Assembly: GCF_004006665.1 (NCBI RefSeq)
Contig: NZ_QOCL01000003.1
Location: forward strand, 558,001-622,000
Source: Halobacteriovorax sp. HLS
GTDB taxonomy: Bacteria > Bdellovibrionota > Bacteriovoracia > Bacteriovoracales > Bacteriovoracaceae
Length of the DNA: 64,000 nucleotides
Direction of reading: 5' to 3'
Both the position numbers and the translations under genes were made by a program. The notes under the pieces are model-generated. The model was not told where the DNA came from. It made no database searches and saw only the letters and a list, made by a program, of their open reading frames with translations. Positions 44,902 to 53,242 of the stretch are shown piece after piece (position 1 is the first letter of the stretch; every line of letters starts with the position of its first letter).

Positions 44902-45774
44902 TTACTTTTCAGCAACAACCTTACTTTCTTTATCTTTGTTTAAAATTCTCCATTCAAGGTAGAAGCGGTTTAATTTCTGCTCGACATCAGCAATCTCAGT
45001 ACTTTTTACAGGTAGTTTTACTAAAACAGAAAAATCTTTACCATTTTCGACAATGACCTTTGTTCTAGGGTTGATGGACGGAACAAGGATCCCTTCTTTA
45101 TCACAGAACTTACTTATGCTATCTTTTGATTCAGCTAAATAGCCCACACAAAATTCTTCAGAGACTTTTAGCAGTTCACGCTCAAATTCCTCTAATTTAG
45201 ACTCATCTGAAATTTTATAAGTAAAAGACTTAATTGAATATCCTTTGAAGTAAGATTCATTCTTTAAGGCCTTAGATAGCATCAAACTATTTGGAATAGA
45301 GATGATATCACCTGTTGTTTGTTGTGAGTTTTTCTCAGGACCAATTTCTAAAATCTTAGTTGTTAAAAGACTTTTCTCTATGACAAATCCACGAAAATTA
45401 TCTATTTCAATTCTATGACCTACTTTAAATAATTTTGAAATATTTATAAGACTGCCACCAGTGAAGCACATGATAAGCTCTTTTAGAGCAAGAACTACGG
45501 CCGCCGCTACAGCTAGTATTGAAACAAAGAAAACCTGCAACTGGGCAAACCAAAGAGAGAAAACACACACGACCAGAAAATAAAATAGATACTGTGATAC
45601 CTTTCTCTTCAAAAGGATCTTATCTTGCTTAACTGCTTTTCCCTTATTTATCGAATTTAATATTATTTTCCGAATTAATCCGAAAAAAAGAAAGAGGATA
45701 AAGCTTAAAAGAGCTGTTCTGAAATAGGGATAACTCTCAAATATATGAATCAGTCTTGCTAAGTATACTTCCAT
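44902..45774 (-). CDS. MscS-family channel protein with C-terminal extension
   Basis: The 290-residue protein has three hydrophobic helices (about 17-40, 65-85, 83-105), a pore-lining AVAAAVVLALKELI stretch, then the beta-domain FKVGHRIEIDNFRGFV and SIPNSLML blocks. The rest differs from MscS, with a longer, charged C-terminal domain. The pore helix lacks the usual GxxxG packing and is rich in alanine. It likely forms a small-conductance channel. It is not linked to the AAA+ gene and stands alone at the end of the NsrR-like gene. Confidence 0.87.
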   Translation of the reverse strand: MEVYLARLIHIFESYPYFRTALLSFILFLFFGLIRKIILNSINKGKAVKQDKILLKRKVSQYLFYFLVVCVFSLWFAQLQVFFVSILAVAAAVVLALKELIMCFTGGSLINISKLFKVGHRIEIDNFRGFVIEKSLLTTKILEIGPEKNSQQTTGDIISIPNSLMLSKALKNESYFKGYSIKSFTYKISDESKLEEFERELLKVSEEFCVGYLAESKDSISKFCDKEGILVPSINPRTKVIVENGKDFSVLVKLPVKSTEIADVEQKLNRFYLEWRILNKDKESKVVAEK

Positions 45775-45921
45775 TATTGACTCCGTAAGTAGTTAATATA
45801 CTCACAATTTCAATCTAATTAAAGTAGAATTAGAGTAAAACGCAAAATAACTTCTTAGAACTTCTACGATTTTTCCAAAACTCATATTTACACAGATGGG
45901 CATAACAATTATAGTTTAGTA

Positions 45922-46575
45922 ATGAAAAATATTGCATTTATAACGAAGTCTGCGAAGTTTGACTCTCTTATCAACACATTTAGAAAGTCTTCAATCAATG
46001 CTCAAAAAAAAGATCTTGCGTCCGATCTCTCAAGCTTTAACGTCATCATTTGTGATCTAGGCTATCCGATGGACCTTGCGTACACATTTTTGGAAAAAAT
46101 TAATCATGATTTCAATTTTAGCGACAAAGTCATTATTTCAATAATTACACATAAATCGCAAATCATTAAACTTAGATCACTAGAGCTTGGGTGTGATGGC
46201 TACATAAGTCCAAATATTGAATATTCTGATTTAGTAAAAAAAATAAGAGAGATCGATGATCCTGAGAAATTTCTCATTAAGAAAGACTTCGATAATACGG
46301 CCTTTGACATTCAATTTGACGGCTCCCTTACCCATATATCAGAAACAGGTTGTCTCGTTATAAGTAAGGCCTCTATTGATCCTCAAGAAGAGAAAGTAGA
46401 TATGTCATCATCTCTTTTTGATCAACTCCAGCTCAATGAAGACTTCTATTTTTCAGTCTCTAAATCAAATCCGACATCGAAAAAAAGCTTTATAACAGAA
46501 GTTAAGTTTTCCAATCTACATGAAGAAAGTCGACATAAAATAAGAAAGATGATCCATGAATGGGGAGCAAAATGA
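45922..46575 (+). CDS. Degenerate receiver fused to PilZ-like domain (first copy)
   Basis: The 217-residue protein has a receiver-like N-terminus with D45 in IICDLG, but the acidic pair near residue 9 is replaced by TKS, so phosphorylation is doubtful. The C-terminal half (from about 125) contains HISETGCLV, similar to the D/NxSxxG motif of PilZ, but the RxxxR arginines are not evident. It may no longer bind c-di-GMP in the usual way. It overlaps the next, paralogous gene by 4 bases (ATGA). The third gene of the operon is a small membrane protein. Confidence 0.65.
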   Translation: MKNIAFITKSAKFDSLINTFRKSSINAQKKDLASDLSSFNVIICDLGYPMDLAYTFLEKINHDFNFSDKVIISIITHKSQIIKLRSLELGCDGYISPNIEYSDLVKKIREIDDPEKFLIKKDFDNTAFDIQFDGSLTHISETGCLVISKASIDPQEEKVDMSSSLFDQLQLNEDFYFSVSKSNPTSKKSFITEVKFSNLHEESRHKIRKMIHEWGAK

Positions 46576-47243
46576 ACGTTCAACTCTTAAGCGATAAGCA
46601 GGATATTATTAATCCAATAAAGCTATTCTTTCAAAGAAAGAGCTTTCAAATATTCAAAACTGACAGTATAGAATCTTTTTTTAAAAACTGTGTTGAAAAC
46701 CCATCAAATATCTTCATCCTTCAATCAGATATTGGATCTGAGACACAGATATTAGACTTTATAAAAGATCTGAGATTGTACTTTGGAGCATTCCCTTTAA
46801 TCTTTGTAATCGATACAAAGACGAAGATCCAAAATGTAGCAAATTTTCTCAATGTTGGTGCTGATAGTGCCCTCTATCTACCTCTTGATTTTACGATCAT
46901 AGAAGACTTTATTAGAAATCGACTTCAAAAGGATAGCTTTCTTCCTATCCACTATCGCCATGTGCCTAGTGGTGGGATTCCAGTTAAGTTATCACGTCCA
47001 ATTAAACTCTCCCAAGTTAGTACAGACGGAATAACTTTTGAATCAGCTGACTTTTTAATGAGAGGTATGTTTTTCAAATTCAACTTTGAGAATATATTTA
47101 AGCTATCTACTCGTCAGATAAAATGTAAGATCACAATCTGCGAAAAAAATGAAACTGAAGAAACTTATAAGTACTTTGCAGAGTATTTTGAAATTGCACC
47201 AGGATTACGCAAGGAAATCCGCTTCAGTTTAAAGAATATTTAA
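46572..47243 (+). CDS. Degenerate receiver fused to PilZ-like domain (second copy)
   Basis: The 223-residue protein has the same order as the gene before it: a receiver-like domain (FILQSDIGSE in the acceptor region, no acidic pair) and a PilZ-like segment (KLSQVSTDGITFES, D/NxSxxG-like). A RPIKLSQ arginine precedes it. The two proteins diverge strongly, so any duplication is old. The start at ATG 46572 was chosen because it overlaps the previous TGA (ATGA) and makes translation coupled. Signal output and partner are unknown. Confidence 0.65.
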   Translation: MNVQLLSDKQDIINPIKLFFQRKSFQIFKTDSIESFFKNCVENPSNIFILQSDIGSETQILDFIKDLRLYFGAFPLIFVIDTKTKIQNVANFLNVGADSALYLPLDFTIIEDFIRNRLQKDSFLPIHYRHVPSGGIPVKLSRPIKLSQVSTDGITFESADFLMRGMFFKFNFENIFKLSTRQIKCKITICEKNETEETYKYFAEYFEIAPGLRKEIRFSLKNI

Positions 47244-47262
47244 TGATAGAGGAAAGAAAGCT

Positions 47263-47565
47263 ATGCGCAGTATATTAATTTTAGTACTAGTTCTTTTTAC
47301 AGCATTTAGTGTTTATGTTACAAAGGAAACAAACTATTGGGGAGCATTTCCACCATTTGACAATCTAAACACAACACAGATATTCATTGATTTATTAATA
47401 AGCGCGTCCCTAGTTATTTATCTACTTTATAAGAATAGAGTTAAGACAAAGCAATCAATTTTACCAATAACCCTTTGTGGAATTGGCACTATTTTTCTTG
47501 GTTCAATTGCAATACTAGTATACTTTATTTGGGACAAAAGTTTATATCAAGATTCAAGAGAATAA
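47263..47565 (+). CDS. Small three-helix membrane protein, unknown function
   Basis: This 100-residue protein has hydrophobic helices at about 1-19, 38-57 and 70-90, with a KNRVKTK cytoplasmic-type loop between the last two. No family was recognised. It starts 19 bases after the second PilZ-like gene with AGGAAAG in front, so it is likely the third gene of that operon. Confidence 0.65.
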   Translation: MRSILILVLVLFTAFSVYVTKETNYWGAFPPFDNLNTTQIFIDLLISASLVIYLLYKNRVKTKQSILPITLCGIGTIFLGSIAILVYFIWDKSLYQDSRE

Positions 47566-47612
47566 ATTCACATAAAGCCTTCTAATATACTCACAACATA
47601 CTAAGCAAGTAC

Positions 47613-48710
47613 CTAATCTCGTATAATATCTTCAGTTATACCGTTATACATAGAGTAATACTTTTTCAATAGGTCATGCCTTAAGGCAGGAACAAAGCGT
47701 TCATTAGCTCCATTCATATCCTCAGCATGAATTAGCGAATTCAAAATACTCTCTTCTGTGGCCTCGATGACGGCCTGATAAGCTAAGTTTAACTGCTTAT
47801 CAAAGATAAGGTGAATTCCATGTTGAGATTTCTTTGACTCATGTTTAATTTTATTTGCGGTGGAGAAACCGACTATAATTTCACCACTTCCATGGGCAGC
47901 GTATGAGCCCATTCTTCCAATTCCTAATGCAGCTCTCTTACAAAGTCGGTCTAATTGATGAGTAGACAAAGGCATATCAGTAGCAATCACAGTAATGATT
48001 GAGCCATAATTCTCTACTCGTCTTTGATAATTTCCTTGCTCTTTAGCAAGGCACAGCCCAATGGGATATCCATTTACTCTGAGACCTTCCATATCACCAA
48101 AGTTACTTTGAACCAGCACTCCGATCGTGTACTCTTTATCATCAATATTTATGATTCGACTTGATGAACCTATGCCACCTTTTAGGTCGCTACAAATCAT
48201 TCCTGTACCCGCACCAACACAACCCTGATCGATTCTTCCAGATTTTGCATCCCTTATGGCATCAAAGACATCCTCATCAGTGATATTAAATTTAATACAG
48301 TCATTTAAAAAACTATCGTCGCATTCTCCAACAACTGGGATAACAACGTCACGATAGTTCCAAATTTTTTCATACTTCTTGCTCATCCATTTGGTCATAG
48401 CATCAGAAACTCTTCCCACGGACATTGTATTGGTTAAAGCAATTGGAGTCTCTAAAATTCCCCACTCAGTTAACTGGGTTAGGCCAGAAACTTCACCTGC
48501 TCCATTTAAAATAAACTTTCCGCCAATGAACTTATTATAGAATATTTGATCATTCGGCATAATGACAGTAACACCTGTTCTAACATCTTCACCCTGGATC
48601 AAAGTTTTGTGACCTACTTTTACACCCAAAACATCTGTAATATTATTATTAGTCCCTTGATCAAAGTGACCTATTCTAATGCCTAAATCTTTAAGATCGA
48701 TTTGTTCCAT
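47613..48710 (-). CDS. DmpA/BapA-type P1 aminopeptidase/amidase
   Basis: The 365-residue protein follows the DmpA (L-aminopeptidase D-Ala-esterase/amidase) family: NNITDVLGVKVGH, VRTGVTVI, GGKFILNGAGEVSGL and GCVGAGTGM. The self-cleavage site is YG|SIITVIATD, giving nucleophile S237, and N203 is in QSNFG. Such enzymes autoprocess into two chains and hydrolyse N-terminal amino acids, including D-alanine amides. The ATG at 48710 has AGAGGACAT before it. It begins 7 bases after the tandem ATP-grasp gene's stop and is probably co-transcribed with it. Confidence 0.92.
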   Translation of the reverse strand: MEQIDLKDLGIRIGHFDQGTNNNITDVLGVKVGHKTLIQGEDVRTGVTVIMPNDQIFYNKFIGGKFILNGAGEVSGLTQLTEWGILETPIALTNTMSVGRVSDAMTKWMSKKYEKIWNYRDVVIPVVGECDDSFLNDCIKFNITDEDVFDAIRDAKSGRIDQGCVGAGTGMICSDLKGGIGSSSRIINIDDKEYTIGVLVQSNFGDMEGLRVNGYPIGLCLAKEQGNYQRRVENYGSIITVIATDMPLSTHQLDRLCKRAALGIGRMGSYAAHGSGEIIVGFSTANKIKHESKKSQHGIHLIFDKQLNLAYQAVIEATEESILNSLIHAEDMNGANERFVPALRHDLLKKYYSMYNGITEDIIRD

Positions 48711-48717
48711 ATGTCCT

Positions 48718-50739
48718 CTATTTATTTTTACTCTGACGCCATCTCTTAATCGATGGACGAATAATCTTACCAATTAGTTGATTATAGCTGATTCCATTTT
48801 TATCTGCGATAATAGAAAGATCACTAAAACCTGGAGAGAGACCTGGAAGAGGATTTATTTCGATAAAATAAACCTCTTCGTCCTCAGTAACTCTAAAGTC
48901 GGCCCTAGCAATATCTCGACAACCCGTAATGACAAAGATATCTTTTGCCGCCTTACTAAGTTTTCTATGAAGCTTCTTGGAAATATCAGGAGGGCTTTGT
49001 AGCTTAAAGTACTTATTATCAAGGGGATCGCTTTCCTGCTTAGCTTCAAAAGAATAAACAGGAAGAGAGTCCATAGGTTCCTTAAATTCAATTTCAGAAA
49101 TACCAATAACTGAAGGAACGCCATTGCCCCAGACCCCAACAGTAAACTCTCGACCAACAATATACTCCTCGCAAAGTACTGCTCCCATATTCTCATCAAA
49201 GCATTGCGTAATTCTCTTTTGAAATTCTTCATCATTTCTAACCACAGAGTTATCGTAAATTCCCTTAGATGTTCCCTCTAAATTTGGCTTAAGAATCACT
49301 GGATAGCGAAGGTCATGTTTAATATTTTTTGTACCAACTTCAAACACCTTTGATCTAGGAGCGTTAAGACCTTCAGAGAGAACTAGTTTTGTTGAAAGAG
49401 ACTTGTTTAGGGTAATAGATAAGCAAGCAGCATCACTACCTGTGTGTTCAATTCCCAGTAAATCACAAAGCGCAGGAACTTGGGCCTCTCTTGACTTCTT
49501 ATGTAGTCCTTCAGCAATATTAAAAACTACATCAATCTTATTATCTTGTAGATTCTTTGCAAGGTTTCGATCCGCCTCAATCAGGGTCATATTATGTCCA
49601 TTACTTCTGATAGCTTCCCCAATGGCATTAATCGTTTCCTCGCTATCAAACTCAGCCTCTTCTTCGTAACCTACTTCACCAGTCTTCTTTCTCTTAACAT
49701 TGTAAACAAGAGCAACATTTGGCTTTCTTAAATCAAGTGCTCGAGATTTTCTAAGGCTTGGTCCTGCAATACACTGCCTCTGGATAGCTGATTCAATTAT
49801 TGCCCCCAATGTTTCACTGTAATTCTTTCCGGCAACAGATGTTGCACAAAAAAGTCCTGCATCTTTTTGCAAAGAAGGTAGAGCGTTTATTTCTATAAAA
49901 TAAACTTCACCAGTTGTTGTAACCCTAAAGTCAGCTCTTGCCATATCATTAATACCAAGACCTTCTACTACAAGCTTCATCTGATCAATGAGTCTCTTTT
50001 TTACATCATTGTCTATATTGGCCGGACAATTAACGCCGACTTGATCCCCATTATGGTTTTTTAAATCATAGTCGTAAATTGTGACTCCATCAGTCTCTAT
50101 ACCTGAGTACTCAACTGGCTCAAGAACACCCTCATTACCAAGACCAAATACATAAGGAACTGTAATATCTCTACCTTCAATATACTTTTCAACTAAAAGG
50201 CCTTCAGGAAATTGGGCGAGTACTTCTTTAGAATAACTGACAAATTCCTTAGTATTATCGCATTTAGAGCGCTTAGTAATCCCTTTACTTGATCCCTCAA
50301 AGTTAGGCTTAACAAATACTGGATAGCTCAATTCAGATGCTAGAGAATCAATTTCTCTAGAGTCAGAAATAAAGTAACTCTCAGGAGTAATAACTCCCTT
50401 TTTTTCTAAGACATTCTTTGTAAGGTACTTATCAAGTGTTAAGAAGCATGCAAATGGCCCACTTCCAACATATTTCATATTTAGTTGCTCAAAAACTGTC
50501 GGCGCCAAGGCCTCTCTACCAATTCCCGCAAAACCCTCGGCAGTATTGAACACTAAATCAGCTTCTGAGCTAATTAATTGATCAATCCAACGTCCTCCTT
50601 TAGACATCTCAATTTTAAGTACTTCATGGCCTGCATCAATTATTCCACCAGAAATTTCTTCAATGACTTCGGCCGTATCAAATTCGGCTTCTTCTATCGC
50701 CGAGCTCTTTTTTAAGTTATGAACAAATGCTATCTTCAT
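48718..50739 (-). CDS. Tandem ATP-grasp ligase (two D-Ala-D-Ala-ligase-like modules)
   Basis: The 673-residue protein is two D-alanine-D-alanine-ligase-like units in a row (about 1-335 and 340-673). Each has an N-terminal Rossmann region (FVHNLK; LVYNVK), a KPNxEGxSKGI ATP-binding loop, and a catalytic ARADFRV...FIEINxLP block with Mg ligands. Both copies look complete. An ordinary Ddl is about 310-360 residues. It could ligate two different amino acids, or act as a heterodimer-like fusion. A DmpA-type peptidase gene 7 bases downstream would hydrolyse products of the same sort. It is not near mur/fts genes. Confidence 0.88.
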   Translation of the reverse strand: MKIAFVHNLKKSSAIEEAEFDTAEVIEEISGGIIDAGHEVLKIEMSKGGRWIDQLISSEADLVFNTAEGFAGIGREALAPTVFEQLNMKYVGSGPFACFLTLDKYLTKNVLEKKGVITPESYFISDSREIDSLASELSYPVFVKPNFEGSSKGITKRSKCDNTKEFVSYSKEVLAQFPEGLLVEKYIEGRDITVPYVFGLGNEGVLEPVEYSGIETDGVTIYDYDLKNHNGDQVGVNCPANIDNDVKKRLIDQMKLVVEGLGINDMARADFRVTTTGEVYFIEINALPSLQKDAGLFCATSVAGKNYSETLGAIIESAIQRQCIAGPSLRKSRALDLRKPNVALVYNVKRKKTGEVGYEEEAEFDSEETINAIGEAIRSNGHNMTLIEADRNLAKNLQDNKIDVVFNIAEGLHKKSREAQVPALCDLLGIEHTGSDAACLSITLNKSLSTKLVLSEGLNAPRSKVFEVGTKNIKHDLRYPVILKPNLEGTSKGIYDNSVVRNDEEFQKRITQCFDENMGAVLCEEYIVGREFTVGVWGNGVPSVIGISEIEFKEPMDSLPVYSFEAKQESDPLDNKYFKLQSPPDISKKLHRKLSKAAKDIFVITGCRDIARADFRVTEDEEVYFIEINPLPGLSPGFSDLSIIADKNGISYNQLIGKIIRPSIKRWRQSKNK

Positions 50740-51056
50740 AATATCTCCTACTTTATTAACATATCACTAAACAGAGAATGTAATAAGTTTAAATATTTGT
50801 ATATAGTTATCCATTGCGCTGCGCGCATACCTAAGTAGTCGCGACCATTCCCTAAAAAAGTTAATTTAAAATTTGTCATGAGAAGGAAAAACTAAACATT
50901 CTTTACTAACGTAGTGTCAACGTGTCTCCAATATTTAATGGCCGTATTCAAAAAAGTACAGAAATACACATCTAGAAAGAAAAGTTATATAAATTTTTCT
51001 TCAATGCTTATAGCTTGTCTCCAACAAAGCAATATTTTCTTAGAAAGGAGAAAGAA
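50740..51056. other. 317-base intergenic region
   Basis: It separates divergent genes and holds no visible ORF above about 30 codons. A GC-rich hairpin TGCGC-TGC-GCGCA (near 50816-50830) stands out in otherwise AT-rich DNA. A TGTCTCCAA motif occurs twice (near 50923 and 51018). No clear promoter could be assigned. Confidence 0.3.
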
Positions 51057-51542
51057 ATGAGATTATTAGTATTAGGATTAGCGATTTTAACTTCACTAAC
51101 TAGTTTTGGAGCGAGAGAGGAAAGAATTATTGAAGAAATGCCAACAGTTCAAGTTTATTTTAACAAGCAAATTAAATTCCTACCACTTGCAAACTTCTGC
51201 AAGTCAGGAGACATGCTCGAAACAATAAATGAGCACAAGATGTGTGTTGAATTTAATCAAGAAAGAGATTCACGAGGAAGAAGAAGATCTTCTCTAAACT
51301 GCAAAGAGTATGAAAAAATGATTCTTGCAACATCAATTGAACATAAAAAGAGTAAATGTGTTGATTACGATAGAAGAAGAAAGAAATGTAAAAAGTATGA
51401 AGATAGATTCTATGTATATCCAACAAATTATATTAAAACTGTAAGAAAGCAAAGATGGATTGGTAATAGAGATAGTGGACGTTGGGGATATCCTGGAGTG
51501 GTCCTAAGTAAAACGGAAGAGACTGTTCCAGAGTGTAATTAG
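51057..51542 (+). CDS. Small exported Cys/Arg-rich protein, unknown function
   Basis: The 161-residue protein has a signal peptide (cleavage after TSFGA, near 18). The mature part is very basic, with clusters such as SRGRRRSS and YDRRRKKCKKYED, and about six cysteines. I do not recognise a family. The ATG at 51057 has AAAGGAG six bases upstream; the in-frame ATG at 51015 lacks one. A strong terminator follows, so it is transcribed alone. The basic clusters could bind an acidic surface or nucleic acid. Confidence 0.65.
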   Translation: MRLLVLGLAILTSLTSFGAREERIIEEMPTVQVYFNKQIKFLPLANFCKSGDMLETINEHKMCVEFNQERDSRGRRRSSLNCKEYEKMILATSIEHKKSKCVDYDRRRKKCKKYEDRFYVYPTNYIKTVRKQRWIGNRDSGRWGYPGVVLSKTEETVPECN

Positions 51543-51548
51543 TGTGTG

Positions 51549-51594
51549 CGGTAAGCTAGGTGGTTGCTATAATTTCCCTAGCTTACCGTTTTCT
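51549..51594 (+). terminator. Intrinsic terminator after the Cys/Arg-rich protein gene
   Basis: A perfect 12-bp stem CGGTAAGCTAGG/CCTAGCTTACCG, a loop of 16 bases and TTTTCT downstream make a strong terminator. Confidence 0.85.
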
Positions 51595-51703
51595 CATGTA
51601 CTCAATTGAGTACATATAATTTTCATACAATATTTAAATATATCAAATAAGGTGTTATAAATAGGTCAATTAGTGAGAGACAGCGTACTCAAAGGACCAA
51701 AGC

Positions 51704-52534
51704 TTGATACCAAGAGTTATTGATTACTTAGATTATAGAGAATACTTGCAAGACTTCTTTCTAGCTAAGAAAGCAGCAAAGAATGAGTATAGCTACAGAG
51801 TTTTTAACTCTAAGGGTGGGATAAAATCTCCATCACATTTAAAGTCTATAATTGATCAAAAAAGAAATCTAACCCTAAAAACAATTGAACAATATACTAA
51901 ATCATTAGACCTCAAAAAGAGCAACGAAAAGAACTATTTCAAACTACTTGTTCTCTATAACCAAGAAAAATGTCTTACTAAGAAAGAAGAAATCTTTACG
52001 AGTCTAATGGAAGAAAAAAGAAAGAAAAATTTAACGATGGTTGAGCAGGCACAGTTTAACTTTCTAGCAAGCTGGTACAATGTTGTGATCTACGTCTTAT
52101 TAGATATGGGTGATTTCAAATTGAACGATCAACGTTTAATCAAGATATTAAAAAATAGGATTTCACGAAAAGAACTTGAAGATGCTTTCTCAGTTCTTAC
52201 TATTCTAAAACTTATAAAAGAAGATGATCTTGGTTTCTACAGACAGACAAGTGGCGCCCTATCAACTAGCGAGGATATAAGAGATATGGCCATTCATAAA
52301 TATCATAAGAATATGAATGAATTAGCAAAGCAGTCTCTTGTAAAAGATGACTTAGGAATTCGAGAGTTTAATGGTGCCACAATACCTATATGCAGGGAAA
52401 AGCTACCTTTATTAAAAGAGAAGATACGAACCTTTCGTAAAGAGATAAACGCTATGGCGAGTTCATATGCTGAGCCTACTCATGTCTATCAATTAAATAT
52501 ACAACTTTTCCCTTTAACAGAAGGGTTGTCGTGA
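51704..52534 (+). CDS. TIGR02147-family protein (helix-turn-helix-like regulator)
   Basis: The 276-residue protein matches the TIGR02147 family, common in Bdellovibrionota and Fibrobacteres: an early YLDYREYLQDFF, a SPSHLKSIIDQKRNLT segment and a late winged-helix-like domain. The family is thought to regulate transcription, but its targets are unclear. The start is a TTG at 51704 with AAAGGA seven bases upstream; IPRVIDYLDYREYL matches the family's usual N-terminus, which supports it. The next gene overlaps its stop by 4 bases and encodes an exported protein. The family often lies beside genes for exported proteins. Confidence 0.88.
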   Translation: MIPRVIDYLDYREYLQDFFLAKKAAKNEYSYRVFNSKGGIKSPSHLKSIIDQKRNLTLKTIEQYTKSLDLKKSNEKNYFKLLVLYNQEKCLTKKEEIFTSLMEEKRKKNLTMVEQAQFNFLASWYNVVIYVLLDMGDFKLNDQRLIKILKNRISRKELEDAFSVLTILKLIKEDDLGFYRQTSGALSTSEDIRDMAIHKYHKNMNELAKQSLVKDDLGIREFNGATIPICREKLPLLKEKIRTFRKEINAMASSYAEPTHVYQLNIQLFPLTEGLS

Positions 52535-52881
52535 AACAGATTATTTTATTAATACTTATAAGCATATCCAATTTATCAAATGCATCCCTAGGTGGTGTTG
52601 ATGTTGGAAATGGAAGAGTCGTGAACATCGACATTGAACAAAGTTTTCCAAGTGAACTTCAACTGATAGAGTATGTAAACAATATTCAAAGAAGCATCTC
52701 AGTAGGTAAGAATGATCAAATTATTAAGTTACTTAAAGTTGAAAACTGCAAAAAATCTAAGATCATAGACCTAAAAGTAAAAAAGAAATTACCTGTATCA
52801 AAAAGAAATACATTTAAACTAAATCATTATTCTGGTGAAATATCACTAAAACTAAGCGAGTGCGAAAATGACAAAAAATAA
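52531..52881 (+). CDS. Small exported protein following TIGR02147 gene
   Basis: This 116-residue protein has a signal peptide (cleavage near 18, NASLGG) and a lysine-rich mature part with two cysteines. No family was recognised. It starts with GTG overlapping the TIGR02147 stop by 4 bases (GTGA). The next gene overlaps it by 14 bases. The tight coupling suggests the three genes work together. Confidence 0.7.
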   Translation: MKQIILLILISISNLSNASLGGVDVGNGRVVNIDIEQSFPSELQLIEYVNNIQRSISVGKNDQIIKLLKVENCKKSKIIDLKVKKKLPVSKRNTFKLNHYSGEISLKLSECENDKK

Positions 52882-53239
52882 AGTAAAAATCTTACTTGTA
52901 CTAATCATGACACTATATACTTCTCAAACTCTAGCAGGAAGCAATAAGCATACAAACTGGATGACTTTCATTGCTAATACCGAATCTGAAGCAGTAGAAA
53001 TGGCACAAGAAATTGCGACACAAATATTAAATGCTGAAATTATCGAAGTAATTTCTTTTGGTCGCAGACATGATTGTGAATTTAGAGTTAGAAGGGACAA
53101 TGGAAAGAAAATCAGAATTAGAAGTCTAGATATAGATAAGCACTATTCGTTTGAAGCAAATGAGTTTAGGCCATACTTTAAAGCACAATTATTTTATCAA
53201 TTTACAAAATGTCGTAAAGAAAGAACCCGAAGATACTAA
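52868..53239 (+). CDS. Small exported Arg-rich protein
   Basis: This 123-residue protein has a signal peptide (cleavage after LAG, near 24). The mature part has an SEAVEMAQEIATQIL helix and a strongly basic C-terminus (RRDNGKKIRIR, CRKERTRRY) with two cysteines. No family was recognised. Its ATG overlaps the previous gene. It ends 3 bases before the convergent hybrid-kinase gene. Being last in a TIGR02147 operon, it is probably regulated with it. Confidence 0.7.
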   Translation: MTKNKVKILLVLIMTLYTSQTLAGSNKHTNWMTFIANTESEAVEMAQEIATQILNAEIIEVISFGRRHDCEFRVRRDNGKKIRIRSLDIDKHYSFEANEFRPYFKAQLFYQFTKCRKERTRRY

Positions 53240-53242
53240 TAA

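Noticed and set aside
50816..50830. GC-rich hairpin TGCGC-TGC-GCGCA as a possible repeat element
   Set aside because: It occurs only once in the window, so there is no support for a repeat family.
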